Position numbers and translations under genes: made by a program. From NCBI RefSeq assembly GCF_016808095.1, contig NC_068977.1, positions 3,470,479 to 3,534,478 of the forward strand: a stretch of 64,000 nt of DNA, in the 5' to 3' direction. The notes beneath the pieces are model-generated. The model searched no databases and had not been told where the DNA came from. It worked only from the letters and a program-made list of their open reading frames with translations. The stretch comes from Vigna angularis (taxonomy: Eukaryota; Streptophyta; Magnoliopsida; Fabales; Fabaceae). Positions 1-13,200 of the stretch are shown in pieces (the first letter of the stretch is position 1; each line of letters begins with the position of its first letter).

Positions 1-1080
1 TAAAATGAAAATGGTGAAAGAGGATTTATAATTTAGAAAACATAATCTAGATTATTTAACTAGTTTTTTATATTTCTCTACTTTAATTTTAAAATGCATT
101 CATTTAAATAATTAAAAAACGTAATATTCGTGCTTTATAGTTTTCTACTATAATTTAAAAATTACTGATTTAAATATATTAAAAACTTAGATTAAATAAT
201 TTGTAGTCTCTCAACTTAAACAAGAATTTTAAATTTGTTCCTTTTTAAAATTTAATACATTTTAGCATTTAAGTTTTAAAAATAAATTAATATAGTACTT
301 TTTAATTTAATAATTAACTTTTTTACAGATGAATTTCATTTTCATATATCCAAAAAATAAAAAACATATTTAATGCTAAGAAATTTAATACATTTAAAAA
401 ATAAATAAAACAATAGTTAAACCTAAAACTAAAATAAATAAGAAGTAGATTAGGAAGATGAACACGTGGAAACAGTATCCGATGTCGGAAACTCTGACAT
501 AAATGTCTGCACGTCACTTCCCAATAAACGCAAGCACACGCTTTCTTTCTTCTTTTACTTCTTCTTTTTTTTCCGAAAATTTGACCACAATTTATTTTTC
601 ATATTTTTATTTTATCTTTCTGTGTAAACGTTTTGACCACAATTTCGTTCTTTACTTTCATCCACGTCTTGAATTTATTTAATATTTCATCAATTAAATA
701 CTATAAAAATATGTGTAAACTAGATTGTGTAAAAGGTAGAACGAATTAATGTAGTCAATATCGTACATGTGGAAAACAAATGATACTGTAGATAGATAAA
801 TAAATTAAAATAAAATTGATTTTTTAAATTTTATAGAAGACTTGTTAGTGATATAATATGTCATTTTTAATTTAATCCTTATACTAATAGTTTTACTATT
901 ATTCTTATCTTGAAAGTTCTTACAAAAATTTAATTAAGTTAAAGATGATAACACGAAATTTTTTATTGTTAAATTGATATTTTTAAGCTTAAACGATAAA
1001 ACTTATTATAAATAGTATAATATTATATGAAGATGGTAGTTTAGTAATTTCAACTTTTCAACAATTGAATAGATTCACAT

Positions 1081-1120
<40 letters not shown>

Positions 1121-1707
1121 AAACACAGACATGTGGCATGCAGGAATAATGGTAGGATCAAATAGAGAATATACTTTTCGGTTATAAGGATAATAAATTT
1201 TTTAATTAAGAAATAAGGTTGAAAATACTTTATACTTTTAAACACTAAATTCACTATCTATGAAAAAAATAATTTCATTGAACTTGGTAGATTTTTAACT
1301 AAATAAATTTTATCTTAACAAATATAAGAAAATAGTATTTCAAATCAATATTTTTATTTATCATTATTTGGTATCCTAAATTGGTTCACTTAACTAGAGA
1401 TTTTTATGATCGAATAGGAATCTTAAAAAGAAAAAAAAACGATTTATTTTGTAAACCAAAATGCAGTTCGTATAATCTTTAAAAAATTTATCTACAGTTC
1501 ATAATAATCTTAAATTATATTAAAATTTTCTTTATTGTGAATCTAATGTATCATTCATATGAGTTAAACTAAATAGTATCCAATAATATCTATATTTGAA
1601 TTAGGTATAGACAATATTAAAATTGATTTAATAAAAGTTATAAACTGTTCTTCCTAATGGGTATATAAAAATTTAAAAATTCAAGGTATTGATTACTTTT
1701 TTATAAA
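1..1707. other. AT-rich intergenic stretch
   Basis: No gene is supported here. The only predicted ORF is a short low-complexity one on the minus strand. A TA microsatellite lies at 1083-1118. The stretch ends at the target-site duplication of the solo LTR that begins at 1708. Confidence 0.6.
1083..1118. repeat. (TA)n microsatellite
   Basis: An uninterrupted TA dinucleotide run of about 36 bases. It is probably length-polymorphic. Confidence 0.9.
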
Positions 1708-4378
1708 TGTCACGTCTCATTTATTACTGTGCTGAATCACCTCTCTGCTTCCATTAATGCTTCGTGCCACGCGTCCAGTGCATTAAAAATCCACCACCGA
1801 GCCATGCATGCGCGCCACTTGTCAAATTGGAAACTTCTGAAGTCAGTGGTGGGGTGCAGGTGTCGACGAGAGGGACGCTCGTCCGTCTGACAGTGGGATT
1901 TGAACAAAAGTGAATTTCTGGAAAAATCTCCCACTCTCTCTCACGCGCACCTTCTCCCCTTCCAAACTCAGAATCTCCATTTCTCCTCCTTCTCTCTAGA
2001 GCCCTTCTCCTTCTCTCTTCTGCAACTTACCACCCTTTTTCTCCGTTCACGTTTCAGCACCGTAGGAACGTTCCCTGCACCGTGAGCTTCATTTTAAACC
2101 GAACAACTTCCAGTTCTGGTAAGTTTCACTTGGACGCTCGTTTCTGGAGTTCTTGTAAAACTGTATTCCGTTGCATGCAATGGTGTGGATTAAGCCCTTC
2201 ATTTTCTTTTGGTTAGTTTAGTTGGAGAGCTTAAGAGAAAACGTTGAGAGAGCCTCTTTTAGACGAATCAAGATCCACTCATTTTAGGACGATCACTACT
2301 GAATCCGAGTAAGGGAAGCTTATTAGATTTAATTCTTATGATGTTACTGTACTGCATGTGCGTTATGTGTTGTTTGAAGTATGATTTATGATATTGGATG
2401 TTGGGTATATGAGTATGATCCTGAATTGATGTTTGGAAATGATGAAATGTTTTATGGTTTGGTTAAACTGAAATATGAGCTGTATGATGAGATGAATGCA
2501 TGAAAGTATATACTGAGAAAATGTATTTGATGTAAATGAAACTCTGAATATAAATTCTCATATGATATGGAACGTTCGTTATTGAAACGGTCTTTGACCG
2601 TTCGGTATTCTCAGTAAATTCTTTGAAATAGTCGAACCCTTTCATTTGGAAAGGATTCTATTTGAGGACGAACGCCCTCTTATAAATATCTTTACGTTTG
2701 AGCGTTCGGCCAAACGTAGATATCCTGAGTGTTGTGTGAGGATTTGAGAAGCTTGAGAATACACATTCAGACACTTAGTCATATTGTCAAAAACATAACT
2801 TCACCATTTCTACTTATATAAAATCCTATTTCTATGATTTGGAATCAGCAAATGGTCTCGACCCATGGACGTACGTCCCAAAGCGTACGTGATAAGTAGC
2901 GCTCGGTCTTATACCGAACGCTCGTCCTAAAAGTGTAAATGATAAGTAGCGCTTGGTCCTATACCGAACGCTCGTTCTTTCCGTAATTAGCAACGAGCTG
3001 TAATAGCGTTCGTCTTAAATTGAAATAGCGTTCGTCCTGAATTCCCATAAGCGTTCGTCCATAAATTTAAATAGCGTTCGTCCAATAGATCTAGTAACGT
3101 TCGTCCAAGACTTCAGTGACGTTCGTTCAAAACTTCATTAAACGCCTATTTTCGCGCTCGGTCATTGACTGGCGGTTGGTCTCCTAAATTACCTCGTGTC
3201 CGGTTTATTTATCTAAATCAGTTTTTGACGTATCTATCCATTGGATTCGTTCCAGAGTTATTGAACTTAAATTATTCTAAGCATTTTCCAGATCTTACTA
3301 GATTCAGTTCATCTAACTGATTCAAGTTAATATGAAGTCCGTCTAATAACCTGTATTGGTTTTATTCCACTCGTGAACGAACCTTCTTGGTATTGTATTA
3401 ACGTTCGTCCTCTATTACAAAGAGGGCTGGACGTTCGTCCTTTTATGAAAGTGGAACTAAGAATGAAAATGTGAATAAGAGGAAAGATTAAGATGTGCGA
3501 ATGTTGTAAGAGATGAAATTATGATTGTTGAATTTGAACGAGCGTTCTAGGGAGGAACGACTCTTGGTTGGAAATTGAGATTTGTAAAGTATGAATGTGG
3601 TAAGCTTAGCTGGCGGGTCATCCTGATATTCCGTGAGTGCTCGTTCTCAAGTAGAGAGGAGTATGTCATGTGTGGGAATGGCAGGAGGTCTTAGTCCATA
3701 ACTGTAACTTGGACAGAACGGACTAACCTCAGGTGGCTGCTGACGAGTATTCCAGCTATCCCACCTGGGTGCACGGACGTCGTAGCTACACAGAATTCAT
3801 ACAGTCCGGACAGTCGGTCTAGTATCAGGATTTTGATTGAGTTAATGGATGAATTGAATGTATGTGTTGTGATTCATTTGATGTATTTGATATGTATGAA
3901 ATGTATGTTTGACTTGAATTAAATTCAATAAGCTTATCCTTGCGTTTCCTTTGTGTTGTCTGTATATGTGTATCCGTCTTGTCCTTGCAATGATCATCCG
4001 TGTGGATGTGAGCAGAAGGAGAGGCTTCACTGGAGCAAACGCTTGAAGAGGAAATCATAGCTGAGGAGAATCTCGTAGAAGTAGAAGTGAAGGCCGAACT
4101 GTAGCGCGTTCGTTTTTTTTAGTTAGTGTATTTAGGATAGCGAGCCGCTTGTGAGCGAGCGCCCTTTTGCTTGATGTAAATACTTGGACGTTCGGTATTT
4201 TATTTTGTAAACCGTTCGTCCTCATTGTTTTGTAAACGCTCGTAACTTATATATGCAGGTAAGGCCGTTCGGCCATTCGCGAATTTAACCCCTCTTATTT
4301 TAGGACTGTTTTGCCATATTAATACATGTGATTATTCTAAGTATATAGTTGATGATTGTATAATTTTGGGATGTTACA
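1708..4378 (-). mobile_element. Solo LTR, copy A (GTTCGTCC-rich family)
   Basis: On the minus strand the element starts TGTAACATCCC (ending at 4378 on the plus strand) and finishes GACGTGACA (from 1708), giving TG...CA termini. It is flanked by a perfect 5-bp target duplication, ATAAA, at 1703-1707 and 4379-4383. No gag, pol or second LTR is visible, so a solo LTR left by recombination is the simplest reading. Copy B at 51708-53912 is homologous: shared segments include the block with CAGTCCGGACAG near 3800, matched in reverse near 52190, and the GAACGGCCTTAC block near the TG end. The interior carries many GTTCGTCC and CGTTCGG motifs. The right end is about 1.7 kb upstream of the DUF1336 gene start. 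Confidence 0.82.
2880..3180. repeat. Degenerate tandem GCGTTCGTCC repeats inside LTR A
   Basis: Units of roughly 20-25 bases, each carrying A(A/G)CGTTCGTCC or ACGCTCGTCC, follow each other at least ten times with variable spacers (for example GCGTTCGTCC after TAAGC, TAGC, and ACGTTCGTCC after TAGT). The motif also occurs outside this cluster, near 2700, 3410, 3430 and 4200. Confidence 0.75.
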
Positions 4379-5950
4379 ATAAAGATTTGTGACAGTAACA
4401 GTACATTTTGTTCTTCCTCTCATCCGATAACTTCCATATTATATATATTTTTTCTCTCCTGATATATATTTTATACATTTTAATTGAAAATGGATAAAAG
4501 GTTTAGGCTTAATTATTAAGACATGTTTTCAGTTTGGTAGAAGTGTGTTAATTTGGTATATAGAGAGAGAAACAACCCTGACATCATCTATGAAAAACTA
4601 ACAAAAAGAATTAAATTGATGAATATGGACGAATTTAAAAATATAATAAAATTATTTTTTAGTTTGTTTACTTGAGCGGATTTATTTTAACCCGAAATTT
4701 AAGAAATGAAAATATAAATTTTTTTGTTCGTTTTAGATGAAATGCGGATGATGTTTCAGATAGAATTGCGGGATGAATCTACCTTAATGAGATATTTGAA
4801 GGGATTTAGTAAATTTTACAATATCACCCCTATAATAATAATAATTATAATAATAATAACAATTATCATTTTACATTACTTTAATAATTAGATATTTTGA
4901 TAATTTTTAAATTTTATTAATTAAACAATTTTTTTAACTATCACATCAATCAAATCCTACATTAATTTTTACAAACTTTATTTCAAAATCCACTTTTACT
5001 TACTTCAAATCCACTCAAATAAACAATAGAAAATCAACCTTCAAATCCTCTCAAATCCATCTGGTCACCATATCCAAATCATCTTCTTTAAGGAAACAAA
5101 ACATTAGTCAATCACACTCCTTTCATCTAAAATATAGTTTTACATTAAAAGTTTAATAAATATTATAATTAGAGAACTAAATAATTTTTATTTTTATTTT
5201 TATTTTTATTAGGTGTAATTTAGCTTATAAGTTCTACACTAAAAGTTCTACATTAAAAGTTCTACATATTATAATTAGAGAACTGAATAATTTTTATTTT
5301 TATTTTTATTAGGTGTAATTTAGCTTATTTAGCTTATAAGTTCTACACTAAAAGTTCTACATATTATAATTAGAGAACTAAATAATTTTAATTTTAATTT
5401 TTATTAGGTGTAATTTAGCTTATAATTAGAGAACTAAATATTATAAGTTCTACATTAAAAGTTCTACACACATCACTTATAACTTTCCAATAAATATTTT
5501 ATTTTTATTAGGTGTAATTTAGCTTATTTAAAAATAAAATACAAATAAAAAAAGTCTGAATTATAGCATTTGGAAAGGGCAATTCAACTAACTCTTTCCA
5601 AGATATAGATTTCTTTTCTCAAAGTTACACTTTTATTTTTACTTTGTTTTTTGGTAATGGAGATACGTATACTTTTATTTAGCCTCGTGCTTGGCATAAA
5701 TATAGAAAATAAAGAAAAAAGATAGAAAAGGTGATATTTTATTTTCCTTATCATAATCATTTTCATAAATTTCGACCTTTGCTCTCCCTACGACTGTCCA
5801 CGTGGTACTCCCTTCGCCGTCTGATCAAATCATGGAGTGGACCCCACACTCTCAAGTGCACTTGCATCATGATGAAAGCTAATGAATGACCCTTCACCAG
5901 CTTGCTCAACGACGATGCTTTGCTGGTGACCCATTTCTCCTTCTTCTTCC
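4379..5950. other. Intergenic, AT-rich, with a tandem array
   Basis: No coding gene is supported. It holds the array at 5160-5530 and the upstream region of the DUF1336 gene. A palindromic CCACGTGG (G-box-like core) near 5798 could be a promoter element, but this is a guess from position. Confidence 0.5.
5160..5530. repeat. Tandem array of about 90-110-bp units
   Basis: Three to four imperfect units contain TTAGGTGTAATTTAGCTTAT, AAGTTCTACA and TATAATTAGAGAACT, with variable internal runs of ATTTTT. Units differ by deletions and by a local duplication of AGCTTATTT. No coding content is seen. Confidence 0.75.
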
Positions 5951-6058
5951 TCATTTTCCATCTTCATTCTTTGAACACCCTTTTTTGTAAAGCACTGATT
6001 TTTGAACACTGCGGCGCTAAAAGCGAAGAGGGTCGGGGCCAGAAGGGGAGAAGAAGTA

Positions 6059-9000
6059 ATGGGTGTTTGCTTGTCGAGGCCCAAGGCGAACGAGGACCTT
6101 GCCGCGAAGAAGAAGAACCACCGCAGACGACGGAGGAGAATTCTCCGAAGACGCGTCTCTTCGAGAAAGATCGAAGCCAACAACGTTGCTCACTCTAATT
6201 CCGCTTTGCAAGCTTCTAATCGCGCTTCAGGTGCTTCAGTTTCTGTGACTCTTTTTTTTCTCCTTAAAATTTGAATTTATTGTTTTACTTTATTTGAGAC
6301 CAAAATTGGACACCATAGTTTAATGAATGCTACTGGTTTTTAATTTAGGTTTGCATGTATGTGGACTTAGTCTTAATTGAGGTTTATTATTGTATTTTAG
6401 TTTTAATGAATGTTTGATTAACATTGAAGTGGAGATCCTTATTTTTTTTTTCTGGTTCAGATGCTGCTTGGTTTGATTCTACTTCGGCGTTGGATTCTGA
6501 GTGTGATGACGAATTTTACAGTGTCTATGATGGTAAGTGATTTTTTTTTTTCTGTAAATTTGGAGTAAAAATTTCAGGTTTTCAAAATGGGGGTTGCCGA
6601 GCCTTCGGTATAATCCTTGATATTGAGGGTAACTGGGGACAAACATGTCTCATACAGGTGAAATTGTGGTCGGTTGTGGTCGGTTGTGGTTGGGGAGATT
6701 CGAATTCAATGTTCTGAATTGGGGCAGAGTAGAGATTGCAATTTTATGTAATTCTTTTTGTTGTGGGAAATTACAGACAAATGTGGTGGATGCGGGTGCA
6801 GTTGTAGTTGTTGGGGGAAATTGTTGATGAATGTGACTAATGTAGCTAGAATTGTAGCAGTGTTTTTTGTGGCCACAAAGTCCCCAAAAACCTTTATGTT
6901 AAGGCTGAAGTTGTGTCTGTGGGCTGTTTTTTGAAACCTTGATTGGAGTTTCAATTTATTATTGTTTATTTTTGTTGTCAGTGTGGTTATATAGTTTTAC
7001 ATGAATGTTTGGTAGATTGAAACTTTGAATGAGAGTGAAACTTTGTCAAGGCCAAACTATTCATCTCCTGAAGGAGTTGATCCTGCGTCTGTTGATCACC
7101 GCCACCACAGCCAGACAGTTAGAGTGCACCCGTATAATTATTTTTGTAGCAATTCTTCTTTGAAGATTGCTTAGAATCAAGGCAAACCAAAACATTCTAC
7201 ATTGCAATCAGATGGCCCTTGAGCTTATTTCAACTCTATTTTGACAGGAGAAGCATCTTCAGGTCACGCAGATGAAATTGGAGAGGACAGAAAGCTGAGC
7301 CTGGATCATTGTGGGATTCTGCCAAATACCTGTTTGCCTTGCCTCTCTTCCAGTGCACTTGCTGTTGAAAAAAGAAGGCCAATGAGTCCTGATACACCGA
7401 GTTCACAGAGAAAGTCGCTTTCCAAACTCTCTTTCAAATGGAGAGAAGGGTCTTCAGATATGACTTTACGTGAGTATTCTGCATATTTCTTTCCCTGCAA
7501 GAATTGCTTTGTATTTTGGTGTTTGCATACTTTCCAACTTGGTGCAAATGAATGAAATAGGATATGTTTGTTTGAGGAAATTGTTTCTGCTTTGTTCTGT
7601 GTGTTCAGATATTATTACGAAAATGTCTCTTTGGTGGCATTTTGCTTCGTAAAAAGATCTTTGAAAACAGGAAACAAGGTGACATTTTAGTAATTGTTTA
7701 TGAAATCGAGTAGACTCTTAGCACAACTGTGAAATTGTGAAAGTGAAGATACCTTGTTTGCTTAAGGTTGATCTTATTTTATTTCTCCTGCCGTGTTTAC
7801 AGCATAGTAAACACGAAAGAATATGTAAAAAGCTTTAATTTGTTGAATTTTCTGTATCATTTTAGATGTTTGGTGGTAGTTCTTTTATGTTACTAATTCA
7901 TGGCTTTCTTTTATTGCAGTTTCCCCTAAGGCATTTAAACAAAAACATTTGGCCGGTTCATCAATTCCATATTGTTCAATAGAGAAGCAAACCCCTGGTT
8001 CATGGTCGCAAATTGAGCCAAGTTCATTCAGAGTCAGAGGCAAAAACTACTTTAGGTAGGCACCAAGTTCATAATTTGTGCTAAATAATCTTTTGGAGAT
8101 TGAACATTTTGCTAGGGATGCCCCTCAAATAGATGTCATTCATTATGTTAACAATCAAACACTGTTCCATTTTTGATAATGCGATAATTCATTTGTTGCA
8201 TGGCTGGCAGGGATAAGAAGAAAGATTCTGCTCCAAGCAGTGCTGCTTTCTATCCTCTTGGTGCTGACCTGTTTTTGTCTCCTCGAAAAATTGATCATAT
8301 TGCTCGCTTTATACAAATTCCTGCAATAAATGTACCTGGGGACGTCCCTTCAATTCTTATTGTAAACCTTCAGGTAGCTGCATGTCTTTGTTTTTTTAGA
8401 ATTTCTCATCCATATCACTGAGGTGCAAATTTAGGCTGTGTGCCCAAAGTTCAGAGTTTCTTACCATTCTGCATATGGATGCCCATTTTATCAATAATTC
8501 TGTGTCATATGTGCTGAAAAACATCAGTGGAATACACATTCATCACAATCTGGATTTTTTACCCAAGAAATTGAAATATTTTTGCTCTTTGAAATGCAGA
8601 TACCATTATATCCTGCCTCTATCTTCCAAAGTGAAAATGACGGTGAAGGAATGAATGTGGTTTTGTACTTCAAATTATCTGAAAAGTACTCTAAAGATCT
8701 TCCAGACCAATTTCGCGAAAGTATCAGTGTAAGGAGGATTATCTTTATCCTTTTTATGGCCATTGTGCCTCATGTTACAGAAGATGTCCTCCGTTACATT
8801 ATATGTAGTTTTAGACACTTCATTAACATGTGTGCATGTTCTTGTTTTCCTTGACAGAAATTGATCAACGACGAAGTTGAAAGAGTCAAAGGCTTCCCTC
8901 TCGATACAATCGCGCCGTTTAGGGAGAGATTAAAAATTTTAGGTAGAGTGGCAAATTTGGAGAATCTGTGTTTAAGCACAACTGAAAAGAAGCTTATGAA

Positions 9001-9893
9001 TGCTTACAACGAAAAACCAGTTCTCTCACGTCCTCAGCATGAATTTTACCTGGTACACACTTGCATATTCTAGTTTCAGATTTAATATCCTTCAATAAAT
9101 TTTATGAGGAACCTTTTAATCTTTCATTGAAGCAATCATCAATGAATTTGTAAAGTGTCTGATTCAGTAGAGATCATCGTCCAAAATCATACAAACAGAT
9201 CCATTCCTCTTTTTTCTGCTGTAGCGTTTCTGAAAGCTTATTTGGACCATTGGTCTTATTTTCATCACTTTTATCTGTTTGTCACCATGAGCCTTCGTTT
9301 TCACATGCAAATCTGTCAACATATTAGCCCATATATTTTTCTCCTTCTCTTTAGCTTGAGTTTGTTATGTTGAGTGATATTTTTGAGCTGTTGAAAGATT
9401 CCTAATCTGATGCCATTTCTTCCACAGGGAGAAAACTATCTTGAGATAGATTTGGATGTGCACAGATTTAGCTATATTGCAAGAAAAGGATTTGAAGGCT
9501 TCATTGAAAGACTGAAGCTATGTAACCTGGATTTTGGTCTCACAATTCAGGTAACTTACCATTTTATTCACAACATAAATAAGCTTTTCTTCTGTGTTAT
9601 GATTAGTGTGATTCTTAAGATAATTATTATAAAATCCATCAAATTTATCATACATAATTGTTGGTAATTGGATGATAGTGTAAAAGTTCTTTGCATTAAC
9701 TATTTACTAATTATCTTCTGCTCATACCATTTAGTTTATTTTACAATTGGAAGATTCAAGTCTTGGTTATATAATTTACTTTCTATTGTGTTCATGATTG
9801 TAGGGAAACAAGGCTGAAGACTTGCCAGAACATCTATTATGTGCAATACGGTTGAACAAACTTGACTACAGCAACTTCAACCAGATTGGCTAG
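6059..9893 (+). CDS. EDR2-C (DUF1336) domain protein
   Basis: Nine exons assemble into a 433-residue protein: 6059-6230, 6461-6532, 7248-7469, 7920-8055, 8211-8373, 8600-8728, 8858-9052, 9428-9550, 9804-9893 (stop TAG). All introns are GT-AG and all phases agree. The start gives MGVCLSRPK, a plausible N-myristoylation start (MG) with a cysteine at position 4, followed by a very basic [16 protein letters not shown] stretch. Residues from about 195 onward match the DUF1336/EDR2 C-terminal domain: [15 protein letters not shown], then [16 protein letters not shown] and [13 protein letters not shown] segments, [16 protein letters not shown] and LAIRL-type ends. In plants this domain occurs in EDR2, which acts in defence and lipid-linked signalling; the role of short forms like this one is not established. 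There is no START or PH domain. Intron 2 contains an odd exon-like segment at 7016-7117. Confidence 0.88.
6575..6947. mobile_element. Probable MITE remnant in intron 2 of the DUF1336 gene
   Basis: The segment opens with AGGTTTTCAAAA and closes with TTTTTTGAAACCTTG, which are inverted versions of each other. Its right half resembles part of an intron of the prolyl 4-hydroxylase gene (21889-22062). A GGTCGGTTGTGGT repeat lies near its left end. No target duplication was resolved. Confidence 0.45.
7016..7117 (+). other. Exon-like 102-bp segment inside intron 2, out of phase
   Basis: Preceded by AG and followed by GT, this segment reads without stops in one frame as [20 protein letters not shown] and 14 further residues, which looks like genuine coding sequence for this family. 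The flanking exons require phase 1 at both junctions, however. In that frame inclusion gives GAT TGA, an immediate stop. The annotated model skips it. It may be a former exon damaged by small deletions, a premature-stop (poison) exon, or a segment whose true borders I have not found. Confidence 0.4.
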
Positions 9894-12290
9894 TCTTCAA
9901 CATAAAAGAGTTTTAACCTTAATATTTTCCATAATGATTACAAGAATGTCACTCACAGATTGTTTTAAAAAGAAAAAAGAAGAAAATTCGGTCGCTAACA
10001 GCAATGTATCCTTGAATTAATCGATTCATTGATATAAGATTCGTACAGTGTATAGTAATGAGAATAATCAAATTAGAAATTATCAATGAATAACTTATCT
10101 CTCAGATACATAATCACTTCTGAACTTAAGCCATTGCTATTTTATTTCTATATTTGCAAAACTACATGAATAGCATCACAAATCCAACTTCATTTAATCA
10201 CTAAGTTTATACTTCATTTATTACTTTCTCTCCGAAGTAAACTGATGAATAAATAAGACAAATCCAACTTAATCGAGTGGAGTTTATCTGATTGAATTGA
10301 AAATTAGATTAAATTGAACTTAATAATACAATCCAAACTACTTATGATCTTATCAACTGGTCTATCAAATATTAAATATACATAAAATCAGTTGTTAACT
10401 TTTACAATGATTTTGAAAAATATGGAAGGCACACCGTTGTAGTTAGAAGGGGTTTTAATCTATTTTTCCTTTTCGTTCTCTTCCATATGATGAGGTTCCT
10501 AAGTCCTTTTAATCTAATAATCACAAAAAGAAAAGTAAACCAAATCAATTTAACCCTTTTTTTAACATGTTATCCTAAATTGTTATAGGAATGCGATGAA
10601 AAATTGATAGTTTTTTTTTATAATTTTTTAAATTCATTAATTTCCACTTCCCAACCCCCATTCTCATCACATTTTCAAGAGAAATGTGTAAATGTATGAT
10701 TTCAATATCTTGGTTTAGTCATAATATAAAAAAAATATTTATATTTACTTAAATAGTTTGACCTAATAAGTATAAAACATTTTTTAATGATTTAAAATCT
10801 GACTTTTTACACCAAACATGCTTTTCAAACAGTTTAGATTTGACCTATTTGTAGGGTTTGTTTGGTAAAAGGGAAATTCTTATCTTATTTCATTTAAATT
10901 AAACACGACTTCATAACTTTATTATACTTTCATATACTTTCCAACTAAACATTTTTAATTTAATTTTATTGCTTATTTATTTTTCCATTATTTGAATTGA
11001 CTTTTTTTTTTCTTGGCAATGTAAAAAGAACAAAAGCGAATCAATTGACTTTAGAACTATGAAATGGGTAACCTGTCAAGTCCATTTTGGTGGATTGATT
11101 GGAAGGCATGTGGGTCAGTTTTTTATTATTTTTTATACCCTACAATTTATGCATGTGTTTTCTATATCACAAAGTCTTGCTCCATAAAGAAGGTTCCTTG
11201 AAAATTCCCTGTCTCCATTAATTATTTTTAAAATTGTTAAAACATTTGGGAATGTAAAGATGAGATAAGGTCATTTTAAATGTAAGATGAGTTATCTCTC
11301 TTGTACCAAAAATTCATGATTCTCACAATCTTGTAATTATAAACCAATATTTTTTGTTTGTTCCATGCACAAAACACCCTAAAAAATCTTGTCTTTGTTA
11401 AAAGGGTGCTTCCAAGACTTACTAACTTGAGTCAAACTACCTTTCTAAAAGTAAGGAATATTGTAGCTAATTAGACGGTGGAAGAAACTTTAAAGAGAAA
11501 GAAAAAGGGTTTTATTATATGTAAAGGCATATTTGGAACTTTTTTGTTTTACATGCTAGAAAGATTGGATTTTTTTGAAAAAATGGATTGGCTGGATTTG
11601 CTAATGTCTCATTTCTACTCATATTTAGGTGTTGGTAAATGTAAGTCTTACTAATGAGTTCATACCACAAAAAGGGGGTTTAGGCAAGTAGATTTTCTTA
11701 GCCTCTTTGTTACTGTGGTGAAATGCTAAATAGTTTGTTAATGCTTTTTTTGGTTGGAAGCTATTACATGGAAATTTGTACTGATAACACTCTAATGGGT
11801 TATTAAAGACTCTATCAGTAAGTTGTATGTGGTACAAAAAGAAATTGAAAAGTGCATGTTCTATTATGTGAGTGTTAACACTGGTAGAAGAGTTGTGGAG
11901 CAGGTTGGACGGGCTGTGCAAAAGATTGGTCGGACACTATAATAACTCAGGAGGCTCTATTGAAGGTTGATTGAGCACTGTAGCAGCTCAGACAAGACCT
12001 GTTGAGGGCTGGCCGAGCATTGTATCAGCCCAAACAGAACTTATTGAGGTCCTCCTTCCTTCACCTGGGTCTCCCACTCATTCAGAACTCCTCAAAGGGT
12101 ATACCCAGAAGGCATTCTGATGACTAATTCAGTAGATGACTGCTCAATTGATAAGAGATGCATATTATGTGCATGTTCTCCTAAAGTCATATTTAAGACT
12201 TTTATTTATAGTAATTGAGATGAATTTTTACCTTTTATTAACCTAATGATGGCTCAATCATACCTTAATTTTCATTAGAAGTTTAATGAG
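9894..12290. other. Intergenic stretch without a supported gene
   Basis: AT-rich sequence downstream of the DUF1336 gene. A 98-codon minus-strand ORF at 11625-11921 has no recognisable domain. The part from about 11900 to 12120 has higher GC and twice contains GAGCACTGTA/GAGCATTGTA next to AGCTCAG or AGCCCAA, hinting at an old repeat, possibly the distal part of the neighbouring copia remnant. Confidence 0.45.
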
Positions 12291-12299
12291 TTATTACTA

Positions 12300-13200
12300 T
12301 TAGGAACAAGACAATAAAAGAGGAAAGAGATGTCTTTCCTGTTTTGGAGAAGCTAACATTTTTCTGCTTTCCAAAGATACAATGTTCACAAGACTCAACG
12401 TCAACATGCTTCAAGTTAGGTATTTTACCTTTCGAGATCATGAGTTTCATTCCTTTCTCATCATATGCCTAAGCCTTTGATGCCAAAAAAGAAACTGTTG
12501 TCAACTTCTGCAACTGATATCATATCCTCATCTGCAATCATGTAAAGAGATTATTGTTTCTTTCCACGAGCAACAACAAAATTGTCTTTCATTACCTTCC
12601 AATGTCCATCTCTAAAGGTGGTGTATTGCCCCTCATCATCTAACTGTCCAACAGATATTAAGTTTCTCTTTAAGGTTAGAATATGTCTAACATTATTCAA
12701 AGTCCACACGTTTCCATTAGAGGTTCTGATGTTAATATCACCTCTTCCCACAATATATATAGATTTTTCATCTTCAAGGTAAGCCTTCCCAAACTTTCCA
12801 AAAACATAGTTAGATAATAGTTCTAAAGAGGGCGTTGTATGAAATAACGCACCTGAGACCATAATCCATGAGTCAATAGAACTATCTAAACTACATAATA
12901 ATAAGGCATCTGTAAATTTTATTTGTTGCTGCATTTGCTGAGTGATTATAATCTAGTTTCTTGTTGTTGTTGTTCTTTCTTAAAGCCCAACATTGATTTG
13001 TAAAGTGACCCTTTTTCTGACAATTCCAACAAGTAATATCATTTCGTACTATTGTTTATGATCTTCTTTAGACTTTGATCTGTCTCGACCTTGATTATGA
13101 CCTTTCTGTCTATTTCTTCCTTTATTTTCAACACTCAATGTTAAACCAAGATTAGAACTCGAAGATTCCACTAAACCTCTCGTGTGAACATCTTAACTTT
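12300..13200 (-). pseudogene. Ty1/copia retrotransposon remnant (zinc knuckle, protease, GAG-pre-integrase)
   Basis: Reading down the minus strand: near 13010-13060 a CCHC zinc knuckle of the form CWNCQKKGHFTNQC; then an open stretch (12551-12934) with SWIMVSGALFHTT, where the usual D-S-G protease motif is DSW...SGA, followed by the NVRHILTLKRNLISVGQLD segment typical of copia polyproteins; then, past a stop, pieces of the GAG-pre-integrase domain (around 12340-12540, with LASKA/KGMKLMISKGKIPNL and CEHCIFGKQK). Stops and frameshifts break it, and no integrase core, reverse transcriptase or LTR was found. It is a degraded fragment in opposite orientation to the DUF1336 gene. Confidence 0.85.

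Noticed and set aside
2880..3180. CRISPR-like appearance of spaced CGTTCGTCC repeats
   Set aside because: Plant nuclear DNA, repeats too short and spacers irregular; it is a minisatellite in an LTR.
5830..6183. 117-codon minus-strand ORF over the first exon of the DUF1336 gene
   Set aside because: Antisense to a GC-richer real exon and 5' UTR; no domain.
12582..12782. 66-codon plus-strand ORF
   Set aside because: Antisense to the copia protease region.
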